A DNA stretch of 64,000 nt from Neodontobutis hainanensis (lineage: Eukaryota; Chordata; Actinopteri; Gobiiformes; Odontobutidae). Location of the stretch: assembly GCA_024349245.1 (NCBI GenBank), contig JALDNG010000005.1, positions 17,434,001 to 17,498,000 of the forward strand, written 5' to 3'. Made by a program: the position numbers and the translations under genes. The notes under the pieces are model-generated. The model saw nothing but the letters and a program-made list of their open reading frames with translations. It had not been told where the DNA came from and did no database searches. Below, one piece after another: positions 45,520-56,569 of the stretch (positions are counted from its first letter, which is position 1; the number at the start of each line of letters is the position of its first letter).

Positions 45520-48500
45520 TAGACTAGGTTTTGTCCTGTGTTGGTCCTTTCAGTGCAGTACAGTACAGTCTCTTGGTGTTAAAATTTTACCTCTTTGAAA
45601 CGAGTATGGAGGAATAAATCATCCATGAGGGGGAAAAAAGTCCCATGTGTAATTTACTGTATTTGTAATAAAATATGATTACAAGTTTGTATTTTGTGAC
45701 CAGTCACAATTAGTACTTAGAGTGTGATGTGACAACCACTGGAATAAGCAGTTCAACTAGAAAGATGTGGGCCTAAAAGGCTAACATTAATAAACATGAT
45801 TTTTTGGAGGGAAAGTGAGGCTGCCATGAATAGAAAGTAACTTCCAGTTAAAGCAAGTGTAACGTCTAACAGATCCCATCTGAGGCTTTATTTGTTGTCT
45901 CTCGGGCCCCACAATGACAATAGTTGACTAAATACCCCGCAATTACCGGCCTTTAGCTCATTAACACCTCCGACTCCTTCCCTCCCTTTCTCCTCTACCC
46001 CTGACTCTCTCTATGCAGATGAGCAGTTGGCCCAGGTGCAGCAGCAAAGCAGTTAGCGCCTCAGCACAGAGCCACACACTCATCAATTTACATGCAAAAC
46101 GGTGGGCATAGTCAGTCAATGTGTGAACGCAGGTGTGTGTGTGTGGGTGTGTGCGTATGTGTGTGGGGGGGTTGTCATCGGAGCCACTAATCTGTTTGTC
46201 CTCACCATGTCTCTGTTTGCTCTCATGCTGTTGAGTCGCTGGGATGGGGAATTAGATGCTTTGTGGAAACATGATTCACTTCTTGTAGGCGCTGGTGGCA
46301 ATGGCTAAATGGAAGCAGCTCAAAACCAGTTGTGTTTGGTCTACAATGGAGTGAGTGATGAACAGTAACATCACCCATTGCATTAAGAAAAAGGCTTATC
46401 CTCTGAGAGTTGTTTGATACCATTGTACTGTAGCTTTTTGGAAAGGCCGATATTTGCTCAGAGCCAGAGTTTTGTCAGGTGAAGTTAGCTGTTGCTTGCT
46501 AGTATAGCACACAGAAGTTCATATTGCTTTGGCAGAATACATTGTATATAATCTGGATCTGGTTTGACACAGACACAAACTACATTTGCCCTCAACACTA
46601 GAAAGTGGCCTATAATAAGCCTATAATGGCTATGCTAGCCGTGTAAAGCTAGCTGTCAATAACATACACCTATCCTACATGAAGTACTTAAACACAAAGA
46701 ACAGTCTCTGTGAAGCAGACAGTCTTGAATAAAACGACCTTTAAGCTCTAAAAACAAAACAAGCTTAGAAAGGGCCTTTTAAGATAGCGACTACGCAAGT
46801 AGCACATAGCTAGCTGTCAATCACATACACCCCTTCAAGTGACAATCCAGTTTAGCAGACTGTCTTTAATGTCATTACTGTTAAGTTTTTAAGTTTTGAA
46901 AAATAAGCTTGGAAAGTATGGGCTATGTCTTGGAAGCTAAAGACTACGCTAGCTATTAATCAATCACACACACACACCAGTTCCTGCGATGTAAGTTAGG
47001 CTATTTAAGCAGTTAATTTGGCCTGGATGTTTCAAAACAAACTAATAACCAGGGCAAAAAGAGGGAGTTCCCAGATAGGCAAACAAAAGTAGGCCTCTAG
47101 TCAGTATGAATGAGGCCTATCAAGTTCTTTCTTTGGGAGTTAATGGGAACCAGGCAAATCCTTAATTCTACATAAGATTCTGATCTAACCATTGCTCAAG
47201 TGATGCCTTTCACAGACACATACGGCTGCATTTACTTCTGCCAATTTGAGCCTTTGGTGCTCTCTCATTTTGTGTGCATGTATACAGTTTGTAGGCTGGG
47301 AGGAAGCTGGTGGTGGCACCCAGTGTCATTTGAAGCGGAGCGCCTGGCGCCACAGCATCAGGAACATCACTCTCTGGTGCCAGGCTCGTTTTTGTAAGCA
47401 CTAGTCTGTAAATGACACACAGCTGGGGCCTGGAGACAGCTGTCAGTGGCGTCCCTCTGTTTCCCTCCTCTCTCCCACTCTGTATACTCTGATACCCCCT
47501 CCCTCCCTTCAGGCTGCAGACTCCGTGGAGCCGAGCCTGCAAAAAGTCACTTCCTGGAGTTGGTGCTTACTTCCTGTTCTTTTTGTTTGACTTCCTGTCC
47601 TGCCTCTGTGATCAGGCTGCTCAGAGTTGACTTCCTGATGCATGGACAGCTGTGCAGATAACTCACCCTTCTGCCTTTGTCAGAAGTTTTTGTCTTTGCT
47701 TTTGAGTCTGTCACTAGATGTTATGTGTTCAGTTTTAGTGCATGTCAAGGTTATAGATTGTAGCAATATTTAATTTTTCTAGAAAGCAACCATTGGATTT
47801 GGTCTTGACATGGTTTCCCATTGACTGTACACACACTTGTACATGAAAGCCTTAGCCATGACTTGGTCTCAGTTAGTGCAGTTTCTACAACATTATCCTC
47901 TATTCCTCAGGGCACAGCAGAAATAATATGCGATGCTGAACTGACAGCCACTCATTTGTCTCATGATACAAAGCAGCTTAGACCTGCAGATTATTCATGA
48001 AAACATGCTGTTACAGTATGGCAGTAGGATGTCCTGTCCACTGGGGTGATAGCTCATCCCGCACCTCGCCTGTGCCTCTGGCTGCAGGAGGAGGAATGCA
48101 GTGGGTGTGAGAGTGTGGGCCTTGGTAGCGAGCAGAGACTGGCTCTAGTCGGTACGCCAAGCCCCTGAGCAGCTCCTGTAATGGGGGTGATGAGAAAACA
48201 CAGGCCCACGGACACAAACAGAGCAGAGATTACACTCTCACTAGTTTGGCCCATTCTGAACGTATTGTGATATGAGCAGAAGCCACATTTACACTCATTG
48301 GTATAATAGAGGTCAGGTCAGGATGGCATGGTTTGGTGCATGTAACCCCTGAAGAGGGTTGTGTTTCCACTGTGCTGTGTGCAGGAGAGCTAGATAAACA
48401 CTGATTGTGTTCATACATGAGATGACAGTAAATCCTTCTTTGTAGCTGAATGTCAAAGTTCTTCAAAATTTCAATTCAGATGGCTGCACCTACATTTTAA

Positions 48501-49830
48501 AGTTCTGACTATAAGATTATGCTTGTGTTTAATGTAATGTAAAAGCAAATGCAATTTTAATTCATGAAGTGGGACCCATAAGACGCTGACTCAATCTAAA
48601 ACAAAAAAAGAGCTATATTAGCAATTTTGCACTTATAAGAACTCTTTACGGTTTCAGAAAACATTTTTATTTGATCTCTACTAGATGACAAAATCTCTCC
48701 CAGAGCTTCAGTTTAGCTACAATTCAACAAAACATTCCATATGTGTATATCACAATGAGGCACTTTTTCTCGTCATCAAGCAGACATTTCAGAATAATTT
48801 TGTTAGACTTTTAAGGCTTCATTGTTTGTGTTTTGTCAGTACTCTAGTGAATAAATGTCTTACCACTTTTGTATAACAAGCCATGTATGTGGAAAAGACA
48901 TTATACTGTAGTGTATTTACTGTACTTTTTCATTGGACTCCAAGAGGCTCTGCGTAAAGAAGCACATACTTGTTTTGACTGCTTGACTTCTTTAAAACAG
49001 CAGAACAAACAGGTTTGTAGCACAGGCATCCATGTGTTCCTGTGAGGCATATGTTCACCTTCTGCTGCTCCTTTCTCCGACTTGTCTCCACGCGTGAGGC
49101 CACCTGGGCCAGAGGTGATCGACCGCAGGGTGGCAGGTCCAGGTCAGGCCCAAGCAGGGAGGCTGGTGGGGAGCAGGGCTCACTCGGGAGGACTGAAGGT
49201 AAGATCCTGTGATGTTGGAAGCTATGAAGAAAGGCTACGGGCCACTGGAAGTTAGCATGCCACTTTAATGTCCCTCACACAGAGGCTCCTTTGAACTGTA
49301 GAGAAGAGAACATGTTGTGTTTTAGCAGCCTCTATGCTTTGTGCTGCAGTTTAATGAGTAAAAAAGTTTAATGTGTTACTTGTCTGTTTGCTAAGCTCCT
49401 CCGTAAAGTTCTCTGGGGGGAATGACCTAAATGGGGCAATACTGGAATGATAAGCACTCAGTTTTACCTGCTCATTTATTATGGAGTCAACCAAGCCTTT
49501 TTTACCAACTGATTTAAAATGGTCTCTTGTACTTAATGGAAATTGACCAGATGGCAAATGGCAGACTGACTTTATGTGTGTGCTGTCAGTGAGATGGAGA
49601 ACATGTGCGTGGCTTGGTACTTAGCTGCTGTATTCTGCACAAGCATATACTACACCTGCTAAAGGCTACACGTCTCAAGTCACTATGCTTAGAACAATGT
49701 TATGCTGGACTTGCACAGAATCCCAACATTGCCCGGGTGTTACATAAACAAACCCTTTTAAGATCTGTGCTTTCTCATTAAAGGCTGTTAAACTGGGATC
49801 TGCTTGTTTACACATTGATAAAGCCACAGA
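45520..49830. other. intergenic, no gene seen
   Basis: No supportable gene. A GT-rich simple tract lies at about 46131-46170. Repeat-poor, GC-richer blocks occur near 45.88-46.07, 47.31-47.65, 48.04-48.24 and 49.07-49.21 kb. The last ends in GAAG|GTAAGATCC, which looks like a splice donor but has no recognisable coding content. Confidence 0.5.
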
Positions 49831-49837
49831 ACCTATA

Positions 49838-49895
49838 ATAAATGCAATTTACCCACTGTGGGACTAATAAAGGTTTTCTTATCTTATCTTATAAA
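49838..49895 (+). repeat. LINE 3' tail with (TCTTA)n end
   Basis: GCAATTTACCCACTGTGGGAC-TAATAAAGGTTTTC followed by TTATCTTATCTTATA is the characteristic 3' end of fish L2/Rex-like LINEs (a 'stem, TAATAAAGG, short tandem' pattern). It is a dead 5'-truncated tail. Confidence 0.7.
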
Positions 49896-50962
49896 GCAAA
49901 AAAAAATTCTAGACACAGACACAAATGTTATGAGATAAAGCCATAGCTTCTTAGCATTCTTGCACCATCTGCTACTGGTAAACAACACAGAAGTCAATAT
50001 ATTAGAACTGTAGTCCACTGCATAATGTCAGCCTAAACGTATGAGATGTACTGCTTTTGATTATGTTGGTTGGAAATGGTCTGTAACATGTCCAATAAAC
50101 AAGCACAAGAAATTTAATGAAGGACCACAAAAGCAAATATATATTTCATATCAAGGTTACAACCTTTACCTCAGATTATGAAAGAAGCAAACTGGGTTGC
50201 AGAAACGATTTGGAATCACATTTTTGTTGAGTAAGTGTATGTCACAAGTGAAGTTGCAGTGAAAGAAAGCAGTGTTTTGTAACAGCAGATGAGACAATCC
50301 TTTTCTCAATCCATTATAATAACAGCTGTGAGTCTGAGCTGGATCTACAGCTGGGCTTGAGCTGGGACTCATCCCCAAGACAAGGCCTGTGCTCTAGGCT
50401 TGTTTATACAGTGTCCTCCTGCTCCAAGTGGCTCTGGCCTGGTCGGGTTTGTCCTGGTTGTTCCCTGGAGTGCTGAGTGACAGGAGAACACAGCAGCCCC
50501 TCCACATGTCCTGCACTTCCTGAGCTACTGCTGGGCCCAGGGCCCTCGGGAGCCCCCTGTGGCAGCAGGCTAAGTACACGCACAGGAAGAGGTGACATCT
50601 GTAACAGCAAAGGCTGTAGCAGTTTGTCCTCTCTTTAAACTTGTCAACTGTGGAGTGTGTGCATCCCAGGGCTCTGTAAGCACAGTTACTGCACAACCAA
50701 AGCAAATATCCAGCATTGCATATTAGTCCTGCAGGAAATGACAAATATAGCCAGATCTGTGTTGGATGTTGTGATGGTGGAATGACTTGTAACTTTAAAC
50801 TAATTTCCACTTAGGTATAGTTTTAGAAATGAATGTTAAAGAACTATATAGTCATCACAGAGCTCATGTTTTCATTTGTTTGTTCCACAATCTGAAATAA
50901 ACCTTCTAACTGAAAGATTACTGACTTGAATTACACTGGGAATATGATCATACATCTACAAT

Positions 50963-51084
50963 AAAGAAAAGGTTAAAGCAAAAGAATCTGGACTCTTTTT
51001 TCAAGGTGAAGAGGTGAGTCCAGATGTTTTGCTTTAACCTTTTCTTCATAATGACCTGGATGACTGAGAACCTTCACAGACATG
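50963..51084 (+). repeat. foldback repeat, copy B
   Basis: Left arm GAAAAGGTTAAAGCAAAAG-AATCTGGACT pairs with right arm AGTCCAGATG-TTTTGCTTTAACCTTTTC around a loop of about 26 nt. The tail ATGACCTGGATGACTGAG-AACCTTCACAGACATG follows, shared with copy C (54.99-55.04 kb) and, up to AACCTTCA, with copy A (13.45-13.48 kb). Confidence 0.8.
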
Positions 51085-51163
51085 AACATTAAAGCATTTT
51101 TATTTGATATTTTATTTTAGTGTAAATACATATTTATATTTTAAAGTTAAGTGTTCTGATTTG

Positions 51164-51240
51164 GAAAGTGGCCATTGGCCTTAAGGTTCAGGCATCATCC
51201 TCTGTGACTAGAAGCTGAGGGTTCAAGTCCCACCTGGGTC
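51164..51240 (+). pseudogene. tRNA-Arg-like relic
   Basis: Ends with GGGTTCAAGTCCCACCTGGG followed by TC, the same 22 bases as in the 56.5-kb tRNA-Arg(CCG)-like gene. An AGGCATCATCCTC word recalls its anticodon arm. The 5' acceptor arm no longer pairs and the D-arm is altered, so it is a tRNA pseudogene or the head of a tRNA-derived SINE. Confidence 0.55.
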
Positions 51241-51244
51241 TTAT

Positions 51245-54200
51245 CTGAAAACCAGAATGCAAACTATAAATCTACATGTTCATATCCTGTTATGAACTTT
51301 TCTCTCACCAAATGTTATATACATGATATAAACAAAGGGTCATCCCTTATTTTGTGTCTGCAAATTAAGAACGCAAAGTCACTGCATTCCTAAATCAACT
51401 TCATAATGATGAGATGACAAAAACAATTTAGGAATATTACATTCCTGGCCTGATCTGTGTGCACTGTTCAGAACAAGTTTAGTTTGAGACAATGTTTTTG
51501 GCAATCTTAAGTGTTTTTTCCCTCTTTCTATTTTACTAAGTCCAAGTCAAAAATTCAAGTTTGTTCATGATCAGACATTAAAATCACTCCAGAGCTCATT
51601 TGCCATCATTTAAGATGATAAATTCTTACCAGCTGTCCTAATTATCAACAATCACATCTGCAGTGTTGCCAAACTCATTTTCAGCCGGGAGAACAAATGT
51701 GTCGACATGTGTTCAAATGCATGGTACAAACTGATTTACTTTACTTTTCTATCTGAAATACGTAATCAAAATTCTTACAAGGCATTAAGCAGCTTAGCTC
51801 AAAGCAACTATGGTATGTTTTTTCATATACAAGGGGATGCTTTAGGGGGAGCTCAGGGATGAATGTGTAATGAGCTCAAAATAACCTAAAGCCCTTTTTC
51901 TCTCTTTTCTGTGTCCTCCCTCCTCTGCTCCCCCCTCCCTGCCTGTCTTTTTTTCTCCTCTTTTGGGAAACATGCCTTTCCCAGCTGCACAGCCCCCACA
52001 GCGCGAGGCCAGGCCAGGAGCACAGCTGGCCAGACTTGGTGGAGCCAGTCGACAGGCGCATGGAGCGTAGCCCGCCCAGGGCCCGCTTCCTCCGCAAACA
52101 TGCCCAGGTGTGGGGCCTTCGAGCCTGGGCTTCTGATCTCCACCAAACAGCACTCTGTCTGTCTGTGAGCAGGGAGGGAGCGTGGGACGAGGGATCAAGA
52201 AGGCAAATGGGGAGGAGGGAGTGAGAGGGGGTGTCCCGGCCGAAGCTGTGTCAACAGAGTGCTCTAATGTGTGTAATGTGTGCGAGTATCATGGGCATCT
52301 GTGCTTTGGGGAAGCAAGGGTCACCACAGGGGGAGACAGTGTGCAACAACAATTACTGCAGCATTGGAGCTAAATTGTGTTTGAATTGTTGGTCCCTGCC
52401 CACAAGCTGCCAGTGCCAAGACAGACGGACGCAGCTCAGAACGGGTCTGTAATTACTGCACTGGCTCATTTAATGAATCAACACTGTTCATTAGCATACA
52501 ATAGAAAATAAGTGATCACCTGCAGTATGGGTCCACACATACCGGGACTGTTATTCTCAGTTTTGGTTTGTTTACAAGAGAAAAGTGTTACATTCCTTGA
52601 CAATGCAAATGTCTAAAAACAGACTCCAGATTGTATTTTTCTAAAATGCTGCCTGAGGTGTCACCACTTAAAGCCAAAGTAAACAGCATTTTTCTAAGGC
52701 ATCTCAGCTTCTTATAATACACTTTCAGGCAAGAGAACAGCAGTGAGAAATCCACTGTTTTTGTCCTTTCTGTTTTTGTGCCGTTGTAATGGCACATCCA
52801 ACATTACTTCATTGTTTGTTAGTGTTGCACCAGCAAATGATAGATTTTGACAGTTTATTTTTTGTTATGGAGTGTGCTGCTGACACTGCTTTACTGTTGT
52901 GTTGATGTTGTTCAAAGTGCTGTATACTGTCCTGGCATACACAGTGTTTTTAACAACTCAAGAACATGTTTGTCATTTAAATAGCCCCTAAATATATTAC
53001 AGATTAGATTACTGACTGCTTTCCAGAGATACTTTTTTTGTGGTCCGTTGTACACATTGAGTACTGGTCTTTATTCGCTTAAAACAAAAACGCACTACAG
53101 TTAAGGCCACGGAACTTGCCAGAGTAACTTTCTCATAAATCACTACACTAAAGTACTCCTAAACCATTTCTGGTTGCTCGGTAACAGTGACATTAGCTGG
53201 CGCTGATTTGATATGCGGCCGCTGATTTCTGTTCACTCTAACTGATGCTGACCTCACAGTGGCCTGCTTGTCATCCAATCCAAGCATTTAACATATAACC
53301 CACTTCAGTGCACTTTCAAACGCACTCCTTGGCCCACAAACTGTTTCCACACACTGCCCCACATGAAACGTAGTGTAACAGGAGGCGTATGAGCAGGGGT
53401 CACATCAGATAAGACCAGGCCAGACAGCCGCAGATAAGCTCTTTGAACAGCTATTTCTGCAGCGTCAGGAAGACCTTGTAGCCTCCAGCCGGTTCACATG
53501 ATGACCGCTGGCCATGTAGGTGGCTGATGCAGGCCTGGTTGTGGCCTGAGCCCTCCTACTAATTAAGTGGGAGAGCCTAGGGACCTCTGACTGACTGCCA
53601 TGTCTCCTGAAGCTCACAAACACACAACACACGGGCAGGGATTGCTTATGCATGCATGTTAACACACACTCCTGCACAAACACACACAGCTATCTGTGGT
53701 GGATCCCCAGGAGGAGCTGAGATGGTGGAGGTGGCCCTCTTGTGGTGCAAAACAGAGGTGGAGAGAAGGCCGGTCTTGTGACATTCACAGGGGTTCACAA
53801 CCCTCCTTGAAAACCACAAAAGGAAATACTGCTGAAAGCTTTCCAGGGACCACATCTGTTACTGTTAACTGATATTGATACTGATTATTTAGAAGTCATT
53901 TTTCAGCTAGACACCAAAACATACCAAGATTAACCTTTGGATTTCATTCTACCATCTCATATTTAACTAAGCCCATGTCCATGTACAAAAAGACCATTAT
54001 AATTACATGTAGTCTATCCAAAAAGATTGAAGACTGAAAAAATGAATAAATATGCTAAAATATGTATTCGTTCATGTCACATTTGACTAACTGTATTCCT
54101 ATGTAATAAGAAAATTAGCAGGAGGCTATGTATTAAGGAATTGAACAGAATTACCAGCTGCTGGGACTCAATAGCCAATCAATAGTTAGATTATCTATGG

Positions 54201-54700
54201 TAAAATATTATGTAAACAATGCTGTTTTATAATAATGTCTTGCCAGTATTATAAAAAAAACATTGTGTTTTGATACAGAAATATCCACAGATAGAGTCAT
54301 GAGCTACTGCCGTGTTTGGCCCCAGTTGCCCTCAGTCAGGCTCAAACGAGGGGTTCCCCTGCTATGGCCTGTTACATTTTTCATTTTTATAGTCTCTCAT
54401 GTAATAACAGGGGGAATTTCCCCTGCCAATAACACATCAATATGTAGTGCCATTTATGCTTTGATGCTACATTCTAGCGTTCCAAAAAAAGGCCCACCGA
54501 CTTAGAGTGTAATGTATTCTGTACGTGCCACACAATCTCTTTTCACGTCAGGGCAAAGGTAAAGGTAATACATTTTTTTAAAGAGCAAAGAGAAATCAAA
54601 ATTAAAAAAGCACATGGCAATATGCTATTTCTGTTTTATTGCATTTACATTTAATATAACATCTCAATAGTGTCATGCTGTAATACTGAGATGTGCCACG
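51245..54700. other. intergenic, no gene seen
   Basis: No supportable gene. GC-rich blocks at about 51.88-52.34 and 53.40-53.85 kb produce several overlapping frames in different phases, a sign of composition rather than coding. Confidence 0.5.
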
Positions 54701-54705
54701 TCTGC

Positions 54706-54771
54706 TCAAACCGTCTAGAGTCTAGACGGTTTGAAATGAGGTGGGTCTAGACTCTAGACCCACATCATTTC
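54706..54771. repeat. two adjacent TCTAGA-centred palindromes
   Basis: First palindrome 54706-54734: arms TCAAACCGTCTAGA and TCTAGACGGTTTGA around a central G, perfect. Second palindrome 54741-54763: arms GTGGGTCTAGA and TCTAGACCCAC around a central C, perfect, extendable to AAATGA / TCATTT with one mismatch. Both share the GTCTAGA core and they sit immediately before foldback copy C. Confidence 0.9.
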
Positions 54772-55036
54772 TGTGACGCCTGTTTGGTTTGAAGAGAAGT
54801 CACACTGCCCTTGAAGGTAACAACTATGAGACCAGATCAGCTTGGTCAAATCAGAGTTAGTTTCAGGTCAAACCCCTCCCTATAGAGATATAAGATCAGC
54901 TCTCATATCAGTGGACCTCACAATTGACAAAGTCTCTTGGAATTAGAGACGAAATGTGTTTACCTTGAAAAGATGCCTTTGCTTTAACCTTTACTTCACG
55001 GTGACCTGGGTGACTGAGAACCTTCACAGACATGTG
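54772..55036 (+). repeat. foldback-family repeat, copy C (longest)
   Basis: Contains AATCAGAGTTAGTTTCAGG-TCAAACCCCTCCCT, AAAGTCTCTTGGAATTAGAG-ACGAAATG, TACCTTGAAAAGATGCC, TTTGCTTTAACCTTTACTTC and the GACCTGGGTGACTGAGAACC tail ending CAGACATG. It is colinear with copy D (inverted) in its first half and with copies A and B in its second half, so the family consensus is longer than any single copy here. Confidence 0.75.
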
Positions 55037-55039
55037 AAG

Positions 55040-56490
55040 AGAATGGAACTTTATGCTGCCAACTTGTCTTTTAATACCAAACAATGACTTAATTGGTCAA
55101 TGAATAACTTAATTGGTTACATTAATATTATACAGTACTTATTAATAGCGTTTTTAATGTTTATAATTTAGTCAAAAAGTCATTTTCGATTGTTATTTTT
55201 GTTTTGTAATAAAGTGAAACAATTAGAGACTCTATTAAAGCAATTACTGATAGGTATCAATATCAATTCTTGCTGCCCCCAGTAGCTCTCCCACAGCGCA
55301 GAGGTTAAAGTGCCATTAACCTCCTATATCCAGACGCATACCAGATGCTGTCAGCTGTAGCTGTGTTTTGCAGTATCCCGTTGCTCTATACTGCTGGGTA
55401 TGCTGGGAAACATCCCTATCTATCGCTGTAAAAGGAACAACATTATTAAGATGTTTGAACAAGCACAAAGCACACACTCCCATATGTAGTCACAGGAGGA
55501 GGCCGTGTGAGCACCGCAGTTTGTGGAGTCTCACCATGAGCCTGCATCGGTCTGTTTAGCAGTATCAGCTGGGATTTGGGTGTGTGCACGTGTGTATAGG
55601 TGTGTTTGTTGCGTTTCATTGCTCTTTTTTTTTTTTTTTCTTTACCTTACCGACGGTTGGAACAGAAAACAGTGGCTTGCTCACCTGTTCACACAGTAGA
55701 CAGAAAGAGGAAGAAGGCTGTTACAAAAGGAGCACGGTCACAAATGACTGCACACAACGGCTTGAACTCCACATTTTTTTGCTCTGTGCTCACTTATTTG
55801 CTCAGAGGATGTCAGCAGCCTGATCAGCTCCAACACTGCTCACAGCAATGTTTCCACACTACCTGTTTGAACAGCTGAGGGAAGCGTTGACATTAGCACT
55901 TTGGACAATAGCACAGGTTTGGTTGGGAAACACATTCAGGCCTCTTCCCCTATGGTGCTGCTTCTGGGCAAGGACCTGTTCAAACCTCGCATTCCCATGT
56001 GTTCTCTCATTATCCAATCACAAGTGTCCAGCTCTGGTCCAGTCCGGCTTTAGTGGAGCTCTGTTCTGACATGTGGCCTTGAATGTATGTATGGGATCGG
56101 CTTTCATTTCCTACTTGATATCCAAAACTACACATGCTCCAGTTGGGTGCTTTCTCATCCATTTTCTTCACTTTTGATCACATTGATATATGTTTGCTAT
56201 GTTTAGGGCAAGGTTTCCAGTATTCGAGTACAAATGTATGAAATACAGTAAAGTCAGTAGCAGGTGTCAACAGTAATGCCACCAGTACATTTCTTGATTT
56301 TCTAGATAGTTGCAAACTAGAAACACAAAATAGCATGGACTAGTTAAATGTTTATAGAAAATAAAAATAAATATTGTCTATTACATGTTTGAAAATTTTT
56401 TTTTGAAATTTGAAAAAACTTTCTATGTACATCCAGATTATAACATCTGTTACAATGAGAATATTTAGGTAGCAGGAAAGCCTCGGGTTT
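55040..56490. other. intergenic, no gene seen
   Basis: AT-rich with a T-run near 55625-55640. No recognised repeat or gene. Confidence 0.5.
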
Positions 56491-56494
56491 GCAT

Positions 56495-56567
56495 GGCTCA
56501 GTGGCCTAATGGATAAGGCATCAGCCTCCGGAGCTGGGGATTGTGGGTTCAAGTCCCACCTGGGTCA
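56495..56567 (+). tRNA. tRNA-Arg (anticodon CCG)
   Basis: The 73-nt cloverleaf is complete: acceptor GGCTCAG pairs with CTGGGTC (two G-U type pairs), D-arm GCCT...AGGC, anticodon stem TCAGC/GCTGG with loop CTCCGGA (anticodon CCG), T-stem GTGGG/CCCAC with loop TTCAAGT, discriminator A. A box TGGCCTAATGG and B box GGTTCAAGTCC are intact. It differs from the vertebrate tRNA-Arg(CCG) I remember at a few acceptor and T-arm positions. No TTTT terminator occurs within about 300 bp downstream, so it could be a recent pseudogene or SINE head rather than an active gene. Confidence 0.7.
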
Positions 56568-56569
56568 CT

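Noticed and set aside
50394..50810. 138-codon minus-strand open frame with hydrophobic and Cys-rich segments
   Set aside because: No recognisable domain, no splice or promoter context, and a frame of this length can occur by chance in 64 kb read in six frames. A shorter frame in another phase overlaps it, as expected for non-coding GC-rich DNA.
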